A stretch of DNA of 47,600 nt from Chloroflexota bacterium (GCA_003577005.1 QEUW01000013.1:1-47600); one strand, 5' to 3'; shown: positions 26,101 to 34,143, counted from the first letter of the stretch. Notes: generated by a model not told the origin, from the letters alone. Made by a program: numbers and translations.

Positions 26101-27659
26101 ATCGTACCTGGTTCAGCCGGTTGCCGGCACCACGGGCCGTTGGGGTCGGTTGGGCAAGGCTGGGGATTGTTTGTCCCTGGCTGCAGGGCCGGCGAGACGA
26201 TACAACAATGAGAGCCGCCGCCAGAGTCAAGACACCAACCAGCGTTGACGGCGCCGGGCGCTGGCAGGTCAAAGGTTACCGGTTGGGGTACCTGACATGG
26301 CAACTGGTCGGCCTGGACAAACAACAGTTCGACGCGCCGGCTGGGGCGAAAGGCTGTCTCGCGGCGGTCCAGGGGGTCTTCTTCGCCGCAGCCCAGCCAT
26401 TTGAGAATCTCGTTGGAGCAGTTGGGGAAAAACTGGCTTTCGGGTACCGCCAACGCATCTTGCGCCAGGTAATCCTCGATGAGCGCCTGCCAGACATCGC
26501 CATCGACATTTGCACCGGGCGGCAGCCCCTTGTGACAGCGATAGGCGCGCACAGCTTCATCGGTGAGCGGTCCGTGGTCGCCATCCACAGCGCCTGGGTA
26601 GAAACCCAGGTCTTGCAGGATATGCTGGTATTCGCGCGTATCCCAGGAATCCTTGAGGGTTGGTAGCTCGCCGGCGGGGCGTCGTTCGCGTAAGGCATTC
26701 CAGTCGGTCAGGGCAGCTGTACGGCTGGTTAGATTGAGGCCAAAGGTCAAATAGGCAAAGACGGCGCGCGCCCGTCGTTCCGAGAGAGATTGGTTGTAAC
26801 TCTTGGTGCCCGCCTTGTCGGTATGGCCGATGATGACCAATTTTTCCGAGCGATGAGCAGTGGCATACTGAGCCACCTGGCGCAGCACCGGGCGCATACA
26901 GGGTTCCACAAAGGCCTTGTCGAAGCGAAAGTGGACGACAAAGGTCTTGGCAATTCTGGACGTAGAACGCAAGTTGATGGAGGTCTGGGTGGTCTGGCCG
27001 GCGCTCACGGTGGCCGGCGCCATGCCAGACATTGCCTGCGGTTCGGTTACGGCTGCCCGTGCCGTATATGTGCCGGGTGGCATCTCTGTCTCTGTCCAGA
27101 CGTTGTTTTCCCGGTTTGTTAAGGTGCGCGAGAGCGTTGCGCCGTCCTCTTGTGTGCCTTCGACGGAGACAGTAACGGTGCCAAAATCGAAATTGGGTTG
27201 GCCCTCGACGGTGACTTCGACCACCAGCGTGCCGGTTTCGGTTTCAGGTGGTTCGGGTTCCGGGGGCGGCGGTTCTTCGCGCGGGGGCGGCGGCGGTACA
27301 AATTCACGTAGCGTAAAGGCATAGGCAAAGCGCTGCGGCTTGCCGGCCAGCTCGCGCACACCCATCTCGCCAATAAGCACCTGGCCTACCTGCGTGGCTG
27401 TGGCAATGTCGGCGATAAAGGAGACCGGCTCGGCGGCGCGAAATTTGTCGCGCAGGCTCTTGAGTTGTTCACCGGCGGCGGCACCGGTCAACACCCCGCT
27501 CAGGGTGATCCGCGTGGCTCGCCGGTTGAGCCGCTGGAGGAAATCTCCTTCTAGCGCCGGCACACCGTGCTCCACCAAGAGTTGATCGCCATCGACCGTC
27601 ATCTGTTGTACCTGTTGCAGCTCGACATCACCGAGCATGGGTCTAACCATTGCCATCAT
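23157..27659 (-). CDS. Giant tail adaptor/OmpA/PG-binding protein with two zinc protease motifs
   Basis: Predicted 1500 aa. Residues 1-120 match the 184-aa adaptor encoded upstream. A Pro/Glu-rich linker (121-142) and a carboxypeptidase-regulatory-like beta domain (143-232) follow. An OmpA-like domain (238-450, LVIIGHTDKAGTKSYNQSLSERRA) appears to be interrupted at about 340-395 by a peptidoglycan_binding_1 domain (LGFYPGAVDGDHGPLTDEAV). The first metzincin-type site is H-E-L-G-H-x5-H at 807-817 with a Met-turn-like DRLMLPG about 10 residues later. Ig-like beta domains cover about 860-1200. A second site, HEATH at 1414-1418 with His 1430 and NLM further on, lies near the C-terminus. Several Cys residues suggest disulphides, hence function outside the cytoplasm. 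No signal peptide, consistent with delivery by the particle. I infer an enzyme-bearing tip or payload protein. The first of three clustered Met codons (residues 1, 2, 4) is used; GAAGG precedes. Confidence 0.85.
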   Translation of the reverse strand: MMAMVRPMLGDVELQQVQQMTVDGDQLLVEHGVPALEGDFLQRLNRRATRITLSGVLTGAAAGEQLKSLRDKFRAAEPVSFIADIATATQVGQVLIGEMGVRELAGKPQRFAYAFTLREFVPPPPPREEPPPPEPEPPETETGTLVVEVTVEGQPNFDFGTVTVSVEGTQEDGATLSRTLTNRENNVWTETEMPPGTYTARAAVTEPQAMSGMAPATVSAGQTTQTSINLRSTSRIAKTFVVHFRFDKAFVEPCMRPVLRQVAQYATAHRSEKLVIIGHTDKAGTKSYNQSLSERRARAVFAYLTFGLNLTSRTAALTDWNALRERRPAGELPTLKDSWDTREYQHILQDLGFYPGAVDGDHGPLTDEAVRAYRCHKGLPPGANVDGDVWQALIEDYLAQDALAVPESQFFPNCSNEILKWLGCGEEDPLDRRETAFRPSRRVELLFVQADQLPCQVPQPVTFDLPAPGAVNAGWCLDSGGGSHCCIVSPALQPGTNNPQPCPTDPNGPWCRQPAEPGTITVAGSIRRERPDGTLEPVPNQAFVLIAPNGRFKADEQPNGEPAPGRTRGGSGADRGAFEFPGLPLGFYSLEVIAPPSAPVLVRLLEAGDRDIKGNAVCKALRSAGDRLDVVIVNAPVLREIRLPVVAHLMTPLNLSNREIRTCPDPTNPANLVPQATTRSETDIRTLFENANRVWRQARIRFELTDIVRESYAHPIEDPNVRGSCEVDGNEFQFLLSRCAYPDAVNVFFFRDFVGSGEAGLGISVESGASGGLPGGCAVADQTQITFGGVLLHQPLDIDQSTQALAHELGHYLNLSHADETPANADRLMLPGTFSGANRTLTTDEVNGARTSRGATDDCVPLSLRVTGATQVGGSLSNQFIVIQNPGATVTVDAEIPDRLIAPGVGTLTMTGGTPGANPRQQTVSAAATGVTEVVATYTPASGGPVVTARVAVRVATFTLRVEVNGRVIQPVGGSGSTFAVLRDPAPGAAVTVIAVLDPAPFCVPVTLVAWSAGGVQPDPLRRTLPRANVGSTTLSATVAGVTRSVTINVVVATLEVLAPPLTPAQADTFVPTAATPAATAVRIGLWDRAFDNATGAVRNNVAEAANFVGADTRRFYFRLRDPSASGEVQINWRTAFGDGTTDHAPPSQALTLTETGAGTGVFLSRAVMVVTDDDDRRQPTNSGLPAGHAEAGNRNPDQSNHRLRRVTVDNAHPLDSQVVAEYHPPTSSAPAASVTLPVFPRAPEERRRIRIHLVNVRRSVGGAGILTAARRDLVIRTFQSIYARCGIFAEVDEIVLNPPATATGWPVRYPTDPIAVDPAVEGFTMPGAHLVPSASQTDLINAVRALAGFNANDIYVICVARVYSAPVPAPPGPGLVSGGGEAFPDSWLPANSIARSFSFVGVLSGITEFADVHEATHITTNLFNVAGGHFDLGLPAPAGGPGNIDGKNLMHRHFLANTLGVRNPKRLWNVQFTNTNYAPALVLPAQIDAIRSVRFVRNY

Positions 27660-27671
27660 CGCGCCTTCAGC

Positions 27672-28091
27672 TTATGCCGGTTTCAACGAGTTGAGGTGGG
27701 CAACAATGGCGGTGATGAGATTGAGGATATCCTCTTTCACCGTATCCAACGACGGCAGCCCGGTGACGACATCGGCGACCGCCAAGACCTCGTCGATGGT
27801 GTCGGCCTCATCCGGTAAAAGATTCTTGGCGGCCCCTAAAAAGTCTTTGACCTTCGTCGTAAACTGCGACGCCTCCGCCAGGCCGGGTATCGCACCGACA
27901 TCCAAATTCTGGATCTCGGTCTTGAGCTTGTTCATTAGGTCGATCAGCTTGTCCAGCAGTTCGGTGACCTGCGGGATCAAGGAGGCCAACGCCTGGATGG
28001 CGGGCTTGATGGTCGGTACATTGGTATCGAGAAACCCTTTGAAATCCTCCAGGACATCCTTGAGCTCCTGGTAGATATTGTCTGCAGCCAT
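27672..28091 (-). CDS. Small helical protein between the two adaptor genes
   Basis: Predicted 139 aa, almost entirely amphipathic helix (ELKDVLEDFKGFLDTNVPTI, VTELLDKLIDLMNKLKTEIQ, LDTVKEDILNLITAIVAHL). No Cys and no signal sequence. AGGAG lies 11 nt before the chosen ATG. The 110 bp upstream of it contain only an imperfect inverted repeat. It lies between the 184-aa adaptor and the 1500-aa protein that shares the adaptor domain. A coiled-coil tail component or chaperone for the giant protein would fit, but no family is recognised. Confidence 0.75.
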   Translation of the reverse strand: MAADNIYQELKDVLEDFKGFLDTNVPTIKPAIQALASLIPQVTELLDKLIDLMNKLKTEIQNLDVGAIPGLAEASQFTTKVKDFLGAAKNLLPDEADTIDEVLAVADVVTGLPSLDTVKEDILNLITAIVAHLNSLKPA

Positions 28092-28146
28092 CGTGAAATC
28101 TCTCCTGTAAGAAATAGCGTAAAGATACAGCCCGAAGTATGGGATG

Positions 28147-28193
28147 CGGGATTCAGTGTGCGGGACATGCCATATCCCGTGTCCTGATTCCCG
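28147..28193. repeat. Imperfect inverted repeat
   Basis: CGGGATTCAG at 28147-28156 faces CTGATTCCCG at 28184-28193 (one mismatch), with weaker pairing inside. It lies between the 184-aa and 139-aa genes and could form a hairpin in the operon mRNA. The sequence style (GGGATGCGGGATTC) resembles the stretch near 2780-2812. Confidence 0.4.
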
Positions 28194-28201
28194 TCGAAAA
28201 A

Positions 28202-28756
28202 TCATCCGCCGCGGGTGCGTGCGACATCCTGGTTAAACTTTTGCAGTCGCGCCAGCAGATCACCGAGCGGGGCCAGGAACTGCTCCAAACCGGTGGCAAA
28301 ATCGAGGCCCAGGTCAAGCCCGGCTGCCAGATCGTCGATCAAGTTTTGCGCATCGCCGAGGATGTCGCTATCCAAGAACGAGGCATCTTCGGGTTCTACG
28401 GGCTCGATGTACTCGCGCAGGGTCAACAGATAGGTGTAGCGGTCCGGCTTGCCGGCTACTTCCTGCCAGCGCAAGTCGTCGATCACCATTTGTTCGATCT
28501 CGGCGTCGGTCACGATATCGGCCGTAAAGGGAACGGGCTCGGCGGCGCGAAACTTGCCATCCAGTTCCTCGACAAAAGCCAGGGCCTCGGGCCCGGTAGC
28601 GATACCCCAGAGCACAAGCCGGGTGGGACGCCGGCCCATGTTCTGTAGCAGGCTACCCGCCTTACCCGGTGGTTTGTGTTCCGCCAGCACTCGCTGGTCG
28701 TAGGTGGTGATCTCCTGCACCTGGGGCAATTCGAGACCATCCAACATGGGCCGCAT
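28202..28756 (-). CDS. Tail adaptor protein (DNA circularisation N-terminal/Afp7-like)
   Basis: Predicted 184 aa. The ATG at 28756 has AAGGAGAG 8 nt upstream. About residues 1-115 (MRPMLDGLELP..., RRPTRLVLWGIATGPEALAF, KFRAAEPVPFTADIVTD, VAGKPDRYTYLLTLREYI) align with the N-terminus of the 1500-aa protein encoded two genes later. The shape resembles the N-terminal domain of phage DNA-circularisation/tail proteins and the region that precedes LysM in Afp7/gp53-type adaptors. Such proteins join the tube or hub to the baseplate. The C-terminal ~60 residues are helical and rich in Leu and Asp. It has no LysM or enzyme domain, so it is the bare version of the adaptor. Confidence 0.75.
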   Translation of the reverse strand: MRPMLDGLELPQVQEITTYDQRVLAEHKPPGKAGSLLQNMGRRPTRLVLWGIATGPEALAFVEELDGKFRAAEPVPFTADIVTDAEIEQMVIDDLRWQEVAGKPDRYTYLLTLREYIEPVEPEDASFLDSDILGDAQNLIDDLAAGLDLGLDFATGLEQFLAPLGDLLARLQKFNQDVARTRGG

Positions 28757-28791
28757 GGCGCTCTCCTTCTGACCGTCGTGCTGTTGCAGCG

Positions 28792-30237
28792 TCACACATC
28801 GATGCCGTGACGGCGCGCTTCCTCATCCAGAATTCGTTTGAGCATGGCGGCAAGCGCGTCCATCGTCTCATGGTTCTCTGCCCACTCGACAGAGTACGGT
28901 TCCAGGTGTACGCCAGCGTTCGCCGCGCGCCCCGGCGACAGAAAAGTCCGGCGCAGCGGTGACATCGTTGGCAAAGGTGGTTGCTCTTCTGCGTTGTCCG
29001 GCTGCACAGTGCCGGTGCGTACGGCCGGGTTCCAGCCGGCGAGCGCGGAGGCCGGGCCGTCATACTCCTGCTGCACCGGTGCGGTGCGTATTGGTTCGCC
29101 CAACACCTGCCTGCCGGTCGGCGCCCGGTGCACATCCTGAGCCGGTGGCGATAGCAGCGAATCGGCTGCATGTGCGTCGGATGTAACGCCAGGTTTGGCC
29201 GCAGGCGGTTGCGTGCGCCGTTCGTTTGTAGCCGGTTCGACCTTTTCCTGGCCCGCTAGCCGGGCCAACAGTGACGACAACGTGTGGCGCGTCTCCGGCG
29301 ATTGGGCGCTGATTTGTGCGACTTCAGGCGCGGAGAGGGATGCCGGTGCTGCGCCACCTCTATCCCCACTCGTAAAACGGTGCACCTTCCGCACAGGCTG
29401 GAGCGCCGGGCTGATTCTGGCCAGCGCGGCGCCCCCGCGCTGCCAGGGTGTGTCCCCGGGTGGCCCTGCCGGCTGCACCCCATTCGTTTGGGCCAGTCGT
29501 GTAGTCGCGCCAGTACCTTCTCGTTGTGTGCGTAGCGGTTGTGACCCTGCCCGCTCGAATGCGGCAGCATACGCTCTGTCGGTTTCAGCTTTAGCCAGAT
29601 GCTCGTTCGCCAAGGTCGCAGACAGGGTCAACGCTCGCCCGGCCCGCTGCGCCAGCCGGTGCAACCATCGCCCGCGACTGGCCGGTTTGGTCACAACTGG
29701 CTGGGCCCCGTTGCGCAATGACTCGAGCGCCTCCATCGGCGGGCGATGGGGGCTCATCAGCGCCATGGCCGGCAGTGCACCCGCAACCCGCCGCAGCAGC
29801 GCTTCATCGACCGGATAGGGTGGCGGCAGCGCCAGTGGTGTTTTGCGTTCGGATGATGAAGCCAGCTTTGATAACGCACGTGCGCGTGGCCGCCCGGTCG
29901 CCTGCCGAACCGCCTCCGCTGCCGAACCATCCTGCCCATCGTGACGAAGTACGGCAGGAACGGCTGGCCGTCGGGATGAATGCCCGTCCACGGGCCCTGC
30001 TGCTGCGTCGGGGCTTGCGCCGGTCAACGCAGCCAGGCGTTGCCCCAACAGCGGCCCCTCGCGCAACGCCGGACGCACCCGGACGAGTGGCGCCAGCCAG
30101 TCGCTCGACCGGCGCAGGCCATCCAGCGCAGCCGTTTTCTGCACCAGCAGACGCTGCCAGTGGAGCGGCGCCCGTCCACCTGCCAGCGTTGTGGCAAGGG
30201 TATCTGTCTCTGGAAACAGACCCATGAGCAGGCTCAT
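28792..30237 (-). CDS. Low-complexity 481-aa protein, possible tape measure or scaffold
   Basis: Predicted 481 aa rich in Ala, Pro, Arg and Leu, likely largely disordered, with a short helical N-terminus and a helical C-terminus (ETMDALAAMLKRILDEEARRHG). No recognised domain, signal peptide or membrane segment. Its ATG overlaps the stop of the upstream chaperone-like gene (ATGA), so the two are translationally coupled. The slot after tube and chaperone genes and before the adaptor is where contractile-phage clusters place the tape measure, but the sequence lacks the long continuous coiled coil of typical tape measures. Role therefore open. Confidence 0.65.
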   Translation of the reverse strand: MSLLMGLFPETDTLATTLAGGRAPLHWQRLLVQKTAALDGLRRSSDWLAPLVRVRPALREGPLLGQRLAALTGASPDAAAGPVDGHSSRRPAVPAVLRHDGQDGSAAEAVRQATGRPRARALSKLASSSERKTPLALPPPYPVDEALLRRVAGALPAMALMSPHRPPMEALESLRNGAQPVVTKPASRGRWLHRLAQRAGRALTLSATLANEHLAKAETDRAYAAAFERAGSQPLRTQREGTGATTRLAQTNGVQPAGPPGDTPWQRGGAALARISPALQPVRKVHRFTSGDRGGAAPASLSAPEVAQISAQSPETRHTLSSLLARLAGQEKVEPATNERRTQPPAAKPGVTSDAHAADSLLSPPAQDVHRAPTGRQVLGEPIRTAPVQQEYDGPASALAGWNPAVRTGTVQPDNAEEQPPLPTMSPLRRTFLSPGRAANAGVHLEPYSVEWAENHETMDALAAMLKRILDEEARRHGIDV

Positions 30238-30704
30238 GCTGCATCACCGCTTCTGTGCGCCATCTCCAAATAGAGCAAGATCTGGCCGATGGTCATATCA
30301 GACACCTCGACCGGCGTCCAGCCAAATTCATGGGCCAGGACATAGCAGGCGCGCGCCAGAGGGGCCTGGACAAATTCCTCGAGCGCATTCTGGGGTGTGC
30401 TGATGCCGCTGATGGCGTTGATACGGTCCACCAGGAAGCGAGCCAGGCCAGCCGGCAATTGCGCCACCTGCTCCAGTTTCAACGCTGGCTCGACAAGCGC
30501 CTGCTGGATCATGAGCGTAGCGGAGAGGCTCTCATCCTCGTGCGCGGCCTTGCCGATCCGCTGCAAGTCGCGCACCGTCAGCGGGCGCAAGATCACCTGG
30601 GGATGCGCCGGGGCATTGCCGTTGCTGCCCAGCAACTCAGCTGGGATCGTCACTGTATGGGTCAACGCACCGCCCGCCAGCAGTTCCTCAGCGCTCAGGC
30701 TCAT
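30234..30704 (-). CDS. Tail assembly chaperone-like protein
   Basis: Predicted 156 aa, mainly helical. The segment VILRPLTVRDLQRIGKAA, then LSATLMIQQALVEPALKLEQVAQLPAGLARFLVDRINAISG, resembles small phage tail-assembly proteins encoded after the tube gene. It starts 3 bp after the tube gene and overlaps the 481-aa gene by 4 bp (ATGA). Phage homologues act during tail assembly and are absent from the particle. No programmed frameshift site was identified at its 3' end. Functional assignment rests mostly on position. Confidence 0.6.
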   Translation of the reverse strand: MSLSAEELLAGGALTHTVTIPAELLGSNGNAPAHPQVILRPLTVRDLQRIGKAAHEDESLSATLMIQQALVEPALKLEQVAQLPAGLARFLVDRINAISGISTPQNALEEFVQAPLARACYVLAHEFGWTPVEVSDMTIGQILLYLEMAHRSGDAA

Positions 30705-30707
30705 GGG

Positions 30708-31220
30708 TTAGCCTCCCTGTTTTTCCTCGCGGGCGATGCGCAGGGCCTTGAAGGTGACATTTTCCATGATAAAGTCATCCTCCGGCACCACCACATGCCA
30801 GTTTTCGAACTGTACGCCCGAAACGACGATCTTGGTGCCGACCGTGCCGTCGGGCGAGGCGACATCGGTGAGATCGATGACCAGGTTGAACGCCGGTTGT
30901 AGCTCCTCCGGTGCCGGGGTCGCCTCGACCTGGTCACCCATGAGCAGCCGTAGCAAGGCGCCGTTGATATAGGCGCGCGCCACCCGCCCGCTGATGTTGA
31001 TGTTGCCCGGATGCAACGAGACCGGGTGGCGGCGCCCGATTTCGTGAAAGCTCTCCAGCTCGGTCTCGACCAGAACCTCAACCCCGGTCACCCGGCCCAC
31101 GGTGCCGATGTTATACTCGGTGTTGAAGATGCCTTCGGCGAGCAGCCCTTCGCGCGAGTCGATGGAAGCCAGATTGAGCGTGGCCGTGGCGCCACGCAGG
31201 ACATTGGTGTTGACTGGCAT
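30708..31220 (-). CDS. Tail tube protein-like
   Basis: Predicted 170 aa, beta-rich, near the usual 140-170 aa of contractile tail tube proteins (gp19/Afp1 type). Strand-rich segments include TGVEVLVETELESFHEIGRRHPVSLHPGNINISG and TKIVVSGVQFENWHVVVPEDDFIMENVTFKALRI, the latter with the usual extended C-terminal strands. It lies 11 bp downstream of the sheath gene, the standard sheath-tube order. Only one tube-like gene is present, unlike eCIS clusters with several paralogues. The call is supported by size, strand pattern and neighbour; similarity to a named family was not checked. Confidence 0.68.
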   Translation of the reverse strand: MPVNTNVLRGATATLNLASIDSREGLLAEGIFNTEYNIGTVGRVTGVEVLVETELESFHEIGRRHPVSLHPGNINISGRVARAYINGALLRLLMGDQVEATPAPEELQPAFNLVIDLTDVASPDGTVGTKIVVSGVQFENWHVVVPEDDFIMENVTFKALRIAREEKQGG

Positions 31221-31231
31221 TGCTCCCTCCT

Positions 31232-32929
31232 CTATTCGAGAAACATGGTGACCTTGATAAAGTCGATGCTAAACGTCGGTTGCAGCGTCATCGTGACGCG
31301 GGCGATCCCTCGGCGCTCTTCGTCACGAGTGGCGGTGACTTCGAGGGTGTAGGTCACCAGCATCTCATCATCCACCATGCCGGTGAGAAAGCTGTTGATG
31401 GTGGCCTGGAGCCGCCCGCGCACGCGGGTATTGTTCAAGAGGCCAATGTAAGGGCTGGAAGCGGAACGCACGCCATACTTGGCATAGTCCACAATGCGCC
31501 GGATGGTGATCTGGCGAAAGGCGCCGTCATCGGTGGTGATGGCTTTCACGACCTTGATGCCAGCGCCCCGCTGTTCTTCGATGGCGAGCACTCTGGCATT
31601 CACCAGTTGCTCCAACTGAGGGGCAGTGAACCGGGTGGCGAGTTTGTCCACCGGGACTGCCTTGTTGGTCAGGCTGATATGCGGGTCGCGGGCGCTCAAC
31701 ATGCCGGCGATGACCGCCGCGGTGTAGGCGCCCGGCAGGGTGACCTCCCTGCCACTGGCGGTGTCGGTGACGATGATCCCTGGTGTGACCAGGATGACGC
31801 GGTCGCTGTTCAGCGTATGACCGCGCAGGTCATTCAGCGTTGCGTTGGCTTTGCTGCCGACTACGCCGATGCGGTCCCGCTTCCAACGGTCGGTCGAGGC
31901 TACGTCGCAGTGTGCCTTGAGGTCCGCGCCGATGGTCTCGTTATCCATGCCCGCCGCCACCATGATGTGGGCCGGCTCGTTGAGCAGCAGATCCAACCCC
32001 TGGCGGTAATGGGTCTTGTTGGCATCGGCGCCATCACTGCCCGGCGTGTCAGCACCCTTGCCAAACTCGCGGAACTCGTCCACTGCGCCGAAGTTCGCCG
32101 GTAATTCGCCGGGGTTGGGGCCGGGGGCGCCGGAGGCCAGCGTCGAGGGTTGGTCCGGGTTGTTCAACAGCGTCACCAGGTGCGTACCGTCGGCGACTGT
32201 ATAGCTCTCGGTCTGTTCGCGGTAACGTAATGTGACTTGACGGCTGTTGGCCTGGGGCACTACATAAGAGACAAAGACCTGATCGCCTGCTACTGGTTCT
32301 TCACCCGCCGGGAAGACCAACTGGCGGTTGGTGTCGATCTGCACCTGTCCGCTAGTGGGTGCAGTGGTGACGACAGTCGGGTTTCTTACCTGTCCGGTCG
32401 CCGCCACAGTCACGCTCACCTTGTTGCGCGGGTTGTCCGCCTCAACGTGGGCGCGATTGAGGGTGATAGGGCCAGGGCCGTCGTGTGTCTCCTCGACAAA
32501 ACTGTCGTCTTCGGCGTCAAAGACGTTAACAGCGAGCCGGTTGCCCCAGGTGCCGGGCGTACGTGCGGTGAGGATGGCGGCGACCGTATTGGCAGTCTCG
32601 CCGGCCAGGGAAAAGGTTGCCGCCAATGCCGTGGGGTCGCCCTGGGTGTCGGTATTGGAAACGCGCACGGCAAAGACGGTGTTGGCGCCGGCATTGTAGG
32701 CGAGTTGGAGCGCCCGCACCAGGGTCAACTCATTGGGACTGCCAAAGGCGTCGGCGTCCCCAAAAATTTCGCGCGCTTCGGCATAGCTGCCCACAAGCAC
32801 CGGTTCAAAAAGCGGGCCTTTGCTGGCCGTGCCCACAACCCCCAGGTTGCCGACCGTTACCTGGCCGGGCGCAATCAGCCCTTCGGCGCGCACCTCGATA
32901 TAGGTGCCTGGTAAGATCATTTCAGCCAT
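31232..32929 (-). CDS. Contractile tail sheath protein
   Basis: Predicted 565 aa. The N-terminus MAEMILPGTYIEVRAEGLI and the segment GVVGTASKGPLFEPVLVGSYAEAREIFGD are typical of phage and eCIS sheath proteins. So are APGTWGNRLAVNVF in the variable middle region and C-terminal GLLNNTRVRGRLQATINSFL with a final beta strand. The sheath contracts to drive the tube and spike through the target envelope. AAGGAGAC 8 nt upstream supports the ATG at 32929 over an upstream start 12 codons earlier. A single sheath gene is present. Confidence 0.95.
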   Translation of the reverse strand: MAEMILPGTYIEVRAEGLIAPGQVTVGNLGVVGTASKGPLFEPVLVGSYAEAREIFGDADAFGSPNELTLVRALQLAYNAGANTVFAVRVSNTDTQGDPTALAATFSLAGETANTVAAILTARTPGTWGNRLAVNVFDAEDDSFVEETHDGPGPITLNRAHVEADNPRNKVSVTVAATGQVRNPTVVTTAPTSGQVQIDTNRQLVFPAGEEPVAGDQVFVSYVVPQANSRQVTLRYREQTESYTVADGTHLVTLLNNPDQPSTLASGAPGPNPGELPANFGAVDEFREFGKGADTPGSDGADANKTHYRQGLDLLLNEPAHIMVAAGMDNETIGADLKAHCDVASTDRWKRDRIGVVGSKANATLNDLRGHTLNSDRVILVTPGIIVTDTASGREVTLPGAYTAAVIAGMLSARDPHISLTNKAVPVDKLATRFTAPQLEQLVNARVLAIEEQRGAGIKVVKAITTDDGAFRQITIRRIVDYAKYGVRSASSPYIGLLNNTRVRGRLQATINSFLTGMVDDEMLVTYTLEVTATRDEERRGIARVTMTLQPTFSIDFIKVTMFLE

Positions 32930-33010
32930 TGCGACTTGTCTCCTTGGGCCTCTCGGCCCGCTCATCGATCAAAAAATAATCGTAGTACACAGGACAGATG
33001 ACATCTTGTC

Positions 33011-34102
33011 TTAGTTCACAACCCCTTCGACCCGTAAATAGACGACGCTCTGCGCATCAAACGCAGGTTCGGAATAGGTGATCTGGAACAGGTCATCGCT
33101 GGTCTTCAACTGTAACGGTGGGTTAAAAGCCAGGGCGCCGGGTTGGTAGAGATCGGGAACACCGTCCTCATCCCAATCACCCAGTTCGATAGGGTCGCCC
33201 ACCGTTTCAAACGCCGCCAGCAACGCCGCAACAGAAGGGAAGGTCACTTGCGCATGGCGGTCCGGGCTGACCGGGTCGGTCACTGCGGCGTGAAAGGCAG
33301 CCAGGCTGGCATAGACGGTCGGGGCACCGGTTGCGCGCCGGTCGAGCCGGGCAACCGTGACAGAAGAACCTGTCCATTCAGCCGGGAGATAGGCCAGAAC
33401 CGCCAGCCCAGTGATTTGTGTGCGGGCGCCCGTGGTTGCCGCCACCTCCAGGGCGGGAGCCGCTTCGTTGTCCCAGCGGATCAGGGCATCGGTGACGACC
33501 GTCGTCTCACGCTGGAGACCCGGCTCCTCCAGGTCGCTGTGGATGGGGATGCGGGCGATGATGCTTTCGGCGCCATCCTGGTCCTGGTAGTGATACTCGT
33601 AGAGTACACGGTATGTCGCGGTCTTGCGCCAGGTATTCGTGGCCGCAACGTGTTCCGCCAACGAGGTTTCTTCGGCGGTGAGGCGGAGAAAGCCGGCTAT
33701 AAACAAGGCGTCACTGGCAGCAAGCAGACGCGCCTGTAATGTCGTCACTGCGTCGTCCGCTGCTTCGAGTGTTGGGGCGAAGAATTGAAAACGAACAGCG
33801 GCATCGATACGACCCCCTTTGAGTGCGGCCGTTGCAAACGAGCCGCGGCGCTCCATTCCCCGCCAGTTGCCCAGAGCGAGCGGTCGCTCGGTGATGCTGG
33901 TAGCCGAGACGCTTGGCGCCGGCAGACCGTCTAGAAATTGCTCTAAGAGAGCCAGCATCTGATTGACAGCCTCAGCAACTGAGTCGGCATTTGCGGCCAG
34001 CGGCGCCCTGAAGGGGACTGGCGCCGCTGGTGGGGTTGCACTGGGTGCTGGATCAACTCGCGGTGTGGGGCGAGGACGGATAAATGGGAAACGTGAAGTC
34101 AC
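33011..34102 (-). CDS. CIS operon protein of unknown role, possible tail terminator
   Basis: Predicted 363 aa. It has a Pro-rich N-terminal ~45 residues, a helical segment (AVNQMLALLEQFLDGL), then mixed alpha/beta sequence (NWRGMERRGSFATAALKGGRIDAAVRFQF..., ATYRVLYEYHYQDQDGAESIIARIPIHSD). The C-terminal part ends in beta strands and contains a calcium-loop-like D-W-D-E-D-G-V-P-D (thrombospondin type 3 style). It does not match the DUF4255 pattern of Pvc16-type caps. As the gene immediately before the sheath it could encode a cap or neck protein, but that is positional inference. Confidence 0.7.
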   Translation of the reverse strand: MTSRFPFIRPRPTPRVDPAPSATPPAAPVPFRAPLAANADSVAEAVNQMLALLEQFLDGLPAPSVSATSITERPLALGNWRGMERRGSFATAALKGGRIDAAVRFQFFAPTLEAADDAVTTLQARLLAASDALFIAGFLRLTAEETSLAEHVAATNTWRKTATYRVLYEYHYQDQDGAESIIARIPIHSDLEEPGLQRETTVVTDALIRWDNEAAPALEVAATTGARTQITGLAVLAYLPAEWTGSSVTVARLDRRATGAPTVYASLAAFHAAVTDPVSPDRHAQVTFPSVAALLAAFETVGDPIELGDWDEDGVPDLYQPGALAFNPPLQLKTSDDLFQITYSEPAFDAQSVVYLRVEGVVN

Positions 34103-34143
34103 AATCTCTCCTGGCGATGGTTGGCTACTGTTGATTGCGTACC

